Of a stretch of 7,833 nt of DNA, positions 5,383 to 7,833 are shown piece by piece. Both the position numbers and the translations under genes were made by a program. The notes under the pieces are model-generated. The model saw only the letters and a list, made by a program, of their open reading frames with translations, ran no database searches and had not been told where the DNA came from. Origin of the DNA: Vulcanimicrobiota bacterium (lineage in GTDB: Bacteria > Vulcanimicrobiota > Vulcanimicrobiia > Vulcanimicrobiales > Vulcanimicrobiaceae); NCBI GenBank assembly GCA_030043675.1, contig JASHXG010000264.1:1-7833 (forward strand). Direction: 5' to 3'. Every line of letters begins with the position of its first letter. Positions within the stretch are counted from its first letter, which is position 1.

Positions 5383-6233
5383 AGCGCGTCCTACTGATCG
5401 GCGGCGCGGGACAGCTCGGGACGGCGATACGCCGGCACTGGTCCGACTGCCGCATCGAAGCGCCGCCGCACGACGAGCTCGCGATCGAGCGCAGCGACGC
5501 GTTGAGCGAAGCGATCGAACGGTTCCGTCCCGACGCCGTCGTGAATGCGGCGGCATTTCACAACGTCGACCTCTGCGAGCGTGAACCCGAGCGCGCCTTT
5601 GAGGTCAATGCGTTGGCGGTCGGGCGCGCTGCCCTCCTCGCGCGCGATCGGAACATTCTCTTCGTGACGATTAGCACCGACTACGTCTTCGATGGGAAGA
5701 CGAAGCGTCCGTACACTGAGAGCGATGCGCCGCATCCGCTGTCCGCGTACGGCGCTTCCAAGCTCGCCGGTGAGTATCTCGTCGAACGACTGCACGCGCG
5801 CGCATTCGTGGTTCGCACCTGCGGCGTCTACGGCGAGCGCGAGTCCTCGCAAGGGAACGGGGCCTTCATCGATCGCGTACTGGCGCAAGCGCGCGCATCG
5901 CAACCCATTGCGGTCGTGACCGACGTGGTGGCGTCGCCGACCTTTGCCGGAGATCTATCGGGCGCGCTGCGGGCGCTGATCGAGACGGATGCATACGGCC
6001 TCTACCACGCGGTCAACTCGGGTCCGGTCAGCTGGTACGACTTCGCCGGCGAGGCGTTGCGCGCCGCGGGCGTAACGGCATCGATCGAACCGATCGGCGC
6101 CGATCAGTGGAAGGCGCCGGCGACGCGACCGCGCTTTTCGGCCTTGGAGAACGCGCGACTTCGCGGCCTCGGCATCGCGATGCCGTCCTGGCGCGACGGA
6201 ATTGCCGCGTATCTCGGCCTTCGAGTAAGATAG
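5379..6233 (+). CDS. rfbD: dTDP-4-dehydrorhamnose reductase (RmlD/RfbD family)
   Basis: This 284-residue extended short-chain dehydrogenase has the usual RmlD length. The NAD(P)-binding loop GGAGQLG is at 8-14, VVNAAAFHNVDLCE at 54-67 (usual form NAAAYTAVDKAE), STDYVFDG at 99-106, YGASK at 124-128, VRTCGVYGE at 145-153 and RPRFSALEN at 250-258. Thr100, Tyr124 and Lys128 match the catalytic triad. The enzyme performs the last step of dTDP-L-rhamnose synthesis, reducing dTDP-4-keto-L-rhamnose in the cytoplasm. The GTG start overlaps the flippase TGA and no strong ribosome binding site precedes it, so coupling is likely. The matching RmlC-type epimerase gene lies 1.3 kb away on the opposite strand; RmlA and RmlB are not in the window. 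The related NDP-sugar reductases for other deoxysugars cannot be excluded. Confidence 0.9.
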   Translation: MKRVLLIGGAGQLGTAIRRHWSDCRIEAPPHDELAIERSDALSEAIERFRPDAVVNAAAFHNVDLCEREPERAFEVNALAVGRAALLARDRNILFVTISTDYVFDGKTKRPYTESDAPHPLSAYGASKLAGEYLVERLHARAFVVRTCGVYGERESSQGNGAFIDRVLAQARASQPIAVVTDVVASPTFAGDLSGALRALIETDAYGLYHAVNSGPVSWYDFAGEALRAAGVTASIEPIGADQWKAPATRPRFSALENARLRGLGIAMPSWRDGIAAYLGLRVR

Positions 6234-6242
6234 ACGTTACCC

Positions 6243-7802
6243 ATGGAGCTGAGAATCGATTGGACGCGCGTAGAACGCTGCCGGAAGCTGGCCTCGGCAA
6301 TCGTCGAGCCGGTCGAGGAGTTCATTGGCGCGCATTCGACGGTCTCCGTCGAGCGCGCGGCGCTGCGGCTGCTGGGCGTCGACGGCGTCACCGCCGACGA
6401 AGTTCCCATCCCAAATGCAATCGTCGATTCGCTGTCGGAGACCGGCCTGCAACGTGGCGCTGCGCTCGCATTTGGTAAGGCGCTGGCCGAGACGGGGTTG
6501 GATCCGGCGGCGCTGGGCGAAGCGTTGGCGCTGCGCCGTTACGCGCTCGAGGATTTCTCCCAAACGCCCGAACAGGCGGCGCGGGGCGCATTGCGGCCGC
6601 ACGTCGAGGCGGCATTGGCCCGCATTCGCGCGCAGCGCGAGGAGCGTGCCGCGCGGATGGCCCGGCTGCCCCAGCTCCCGCCGCCGCTGTTGTACGTGAT
6701 CGTCGCGAGCGGCAACATTTATGAAGACCGAACCGCGGCCGTAGCCTCCGCCGAAGCCGGCGCGCAGGTCATTGCGGTCATTCGCTCGACCGGCCAGTCG
6801 CTGCTGGACTTCGTTCCCTTTGGGCCCACCACCGAAGGCTTCGGCGGCACCTACGCGACGCAGGCCAATTTCAGGATCATGCGCGGCGCGCTCGACGAGG
6901 TCTCAGAAAAGCTCGGCCGTTACGTCATGCTGACCAACTATGCGAGCGGGCTGTGCATGCCGGAGATCGCCGTGATGGCCGCCCTCGAACGCCTCGACAT
7001 GCTGCTGAACGACTCGATGTACGGCATTCTCTTCCGCGACATCAACATGAAGCGGACCTTCGTCGATCAGCACTTCAGCCGCATGCTCAACGCATATTCG
7101 GGGATCATCATCAATACCGGCGAGGACAACTATCTCACGACCGCCGACGCGGTGGAACAAGCGCCGGCGGTGTTGGCCTCGCAGTTCATCAACGAGGAAT
7201 TCGCCCATCGAGCCGGCCTGCCCGACACTCAGATCGGCCTGGGTGACGCCTACGAGATCAATCCCGATCTCGAGGACAGTTTTCTCAATCAGGTGGCGCA
7301 AGCGCAGCTGGCGCGCCAAATCTTCCCGGACGCTCCGCTGAAATACATGCCGCCGACCAAGCACATGACCGGCGACATCTTCAAGGGGCACCTCATCGAC
7401 GCGATGTTCAATCTGACGTCGGTCATGACCGGGCAGAACATCCATCTCTGCGGGATGCTGACCGAGGCCACGCATACGCCGTTCCTCGGCGACCGCGCCC
7501 TCTCGCTCGAGAACGCGCGCTACATCATGAATACCGCGCGCCATTTGGGTGAAGAGATCACCGTTAAGCCCGGGGGCGCGATCGAGGGGCGGGCCGCGCA
7601 GGTGCTCGAGGGCTGCGAGCAGCTGATGGAACGGGTCGCCGCGATGGGCTTGATGAACGCCGTCGATGCCGCGCTCTTCGCCGACGTCTCGCGGGCGCCC
7701 GAAGGCGGACGGGGCTACGAAGGCGTGTTCGCGCGCGCCGCCGATTACTTCAACCCCTTCGAAGACTCTCTCAGGAGCGCCGTCGCGCCCGTGGCATCGT
7801 GA
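6243..7802 (+). CDS. kamD: D-lysine 5,6-aminomutase alpha subunit
   Basis: The 519-residue protein matches the clostridial KamD pattern along its whole length. Conserved blocks include VERAALRLLGVDG (36-48), LLYVIVASGNIYED (149-162), TTEGFGGTYATQANF (196-210), CMPEIAVMAALERLD (238-252), YGILFRDINM (260-269), IIINTGEDNYLTTADA (288-303), ASQFINEEFA (312-321), KYMPPTKHMTGDIFKGH (367-383) and LTEATHTPFLGDRALS (406-421). Residues equivalent to those contacting PLP, substrate or cobalamin in the known structure (as I recall them) are kept with a constant offset of three: Arg181, Ser186, Ser235, Tyr260, Asp295, Asn296, Lys367, Glu408. With KamE it moves the 6-amino group of D-lysine or L-beta-lysine to C5, using PLP and adenosylcobalamin. 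The ATG is nine bases after the rfbD stop with only a weak ribosome binding site. The stop overlaps kamE. Clostridial KamD belongs to lysine fermentation; here the pathway may be oxidative. Confidence 0.95.
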   Translation: MELRIDWTRVERCRKLASAIVEPVEEFIGAHSTVSVERAALRLLGVDGVTADEVPIPNAIVDSLSETGLQRGAALAFGKALAETGLDPAALGEALALRRYALEDFSQTPEQAARGALRPHVEAALARIRAQREERAARMARLPQLPPPLLYVIVASGNIYEDRTAAVASAEAGAQVIAVIRSTGQSLLDFVPFGPTTEGFGGTYATQANFRIMRGALDEVSEKLGRYVMLTNYASGLCMPEIAVMAALERLDMLLNDSMYGILFRDINMKRTFVDQHFSRMLNAYSGIIINTGEDNYLTTADAVEQAPAVLASQFINEEFAHRAGLPDTQIGLGDAYEINPDLEDSFLNQVAQAQLARQIFPDAPLKYMPPTKHMTGDIFKGHLIDAMFNLTSVMTGQNIHLCGMLTEATHTPFLGDRALSLENARYIMNTARHLGEEITVKPGGAIEGRAAQVLEGCEQLMERVAAMGLMNAVDAALFADVSRAPEGGRGYEGVFARAADYFNPFEDSLRSAVAPVAS

Positions 7803-7833
7803 GCAGACTCGTCAAGCCGTACGGCGATACGCA
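7799..7833 (+). CDS. kamE: Start of D-lysine 5,6-aminomutase beta subunit, cut by the right edge
   Basis: A GTG at 7799-7801 overlaps the kamD stop (GTGA) and opens a frame reading V-S-R-L-V-K-P-Y-G-D-T to the window edge. The VKPYGDT stretch matches the region near the N-terminus of known KamE proteins (as I recall, ERVKPYGDTMNDG in the clostridial enzyme). The order alpha then beta is the usual one. KamE carries the Rossmann-like cobalamin domain with the cobalt-binding His and the Lys that holds PLP, neither of which is visible here. The start lacks the 15 or so extra residues found before this motif in the clostridial protein. There is no Shine-Dalgarno at a useful distance, so translation probably relies on coupling to kamD. 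Only 11 full codons are present. Confidence 0.8.
   Translation, partial: MSRLVKPYGDT

Noticed and set aside
6903..7544. Minus-strand open frame of 213 codons inside kamD
   Set aside because: The plus-strand frame is conserved KamD over its entire length; the antisense product has no recognisable domain.
1..7833. Mobile element, phage, CRISPR array or tRNA
   Set aside because: No transposase, integrase, terminal inverted repeats, repeat-spacer pattern or tRNA cloverleaf was seen on either strand.

Overview
The window is a gene-dense stretch of GC-rich bacterial chromosome. Genes abut or overlap almost throughout, and the largest gap between genes is 53 bp. The ECF sigma/anti-sigma pair, the signal-peptide-bearing bactofilin-like membrane protein and the adenosylcobalamin-dependent lysine aminomutase fit a free-living or soil bacterium. 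The phylum cannot be fixed from this sequence. Candidatus Eremiobacterota, Acidobacteriota or Chloroflexota-like lineages are guesses only. There are no RNA genes, insertion sequences, CRISPR arrays, integrase genes or phage genes.

Minus-strand block (4059 down to 1). Reading in the direction of transcription, it starts with an RmlC/RfbC-type nucleotide-sugar 3,5-epimerase (3523-4059). After 53 bp comes an ECF sigma factor (2828-3469). Then follow a zinc-finger anti-sigma factor with two membrane segments (2302-2847), a secreted bactofilin-like beta-repeat protein fused to a polytopic membrane domain (1442-2305), a fold-type I PLP aminotransferase (220-1428), and the first 68 or so codons of an unrecognised protein that runs off the left edge (1-206). 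The sigma and anti-sigma genes overlap by 20 bp. The anti-sigma and bactofilin-like genes share an ATGA. The next two gaps are 13 bp each. This looks like one transcription unit with translational coupling, and a plausible envelope-sensing module at its head.

Plus-strand block (4075 to 7833). It starts with a polysaccharide flippase (4075-5382). An RmlD/RfbD-type dTDP-4-dehydrorhamnose reductase follows (5379-6233, GTGA overlap). After 9 bp comes the alpha subunit of D-lysine 5,6-aminomutase, KamD (6243-7802). Its stop overlaps the start of the beta subunit, KamE, of which only 11 full codons are visible (7799-7833).

The two blocks diverge from a 15-bp gap between the epimerase and flippase genes. 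RmlC, RmlD and the flippase point to making and exporting a deoxysugar-containing surface glycan; RmlA and RmlB are not in the window. KamDE belongs to lysine catabolism and sits behind the sugar genes with no obvious metabolic link. The points most worth a second look are the sigma/anti-sigma/exported-bactofilin module, the placement of kamDE directly behind cell-surface sugar genes, and the nearly absent divergent intergenic region.
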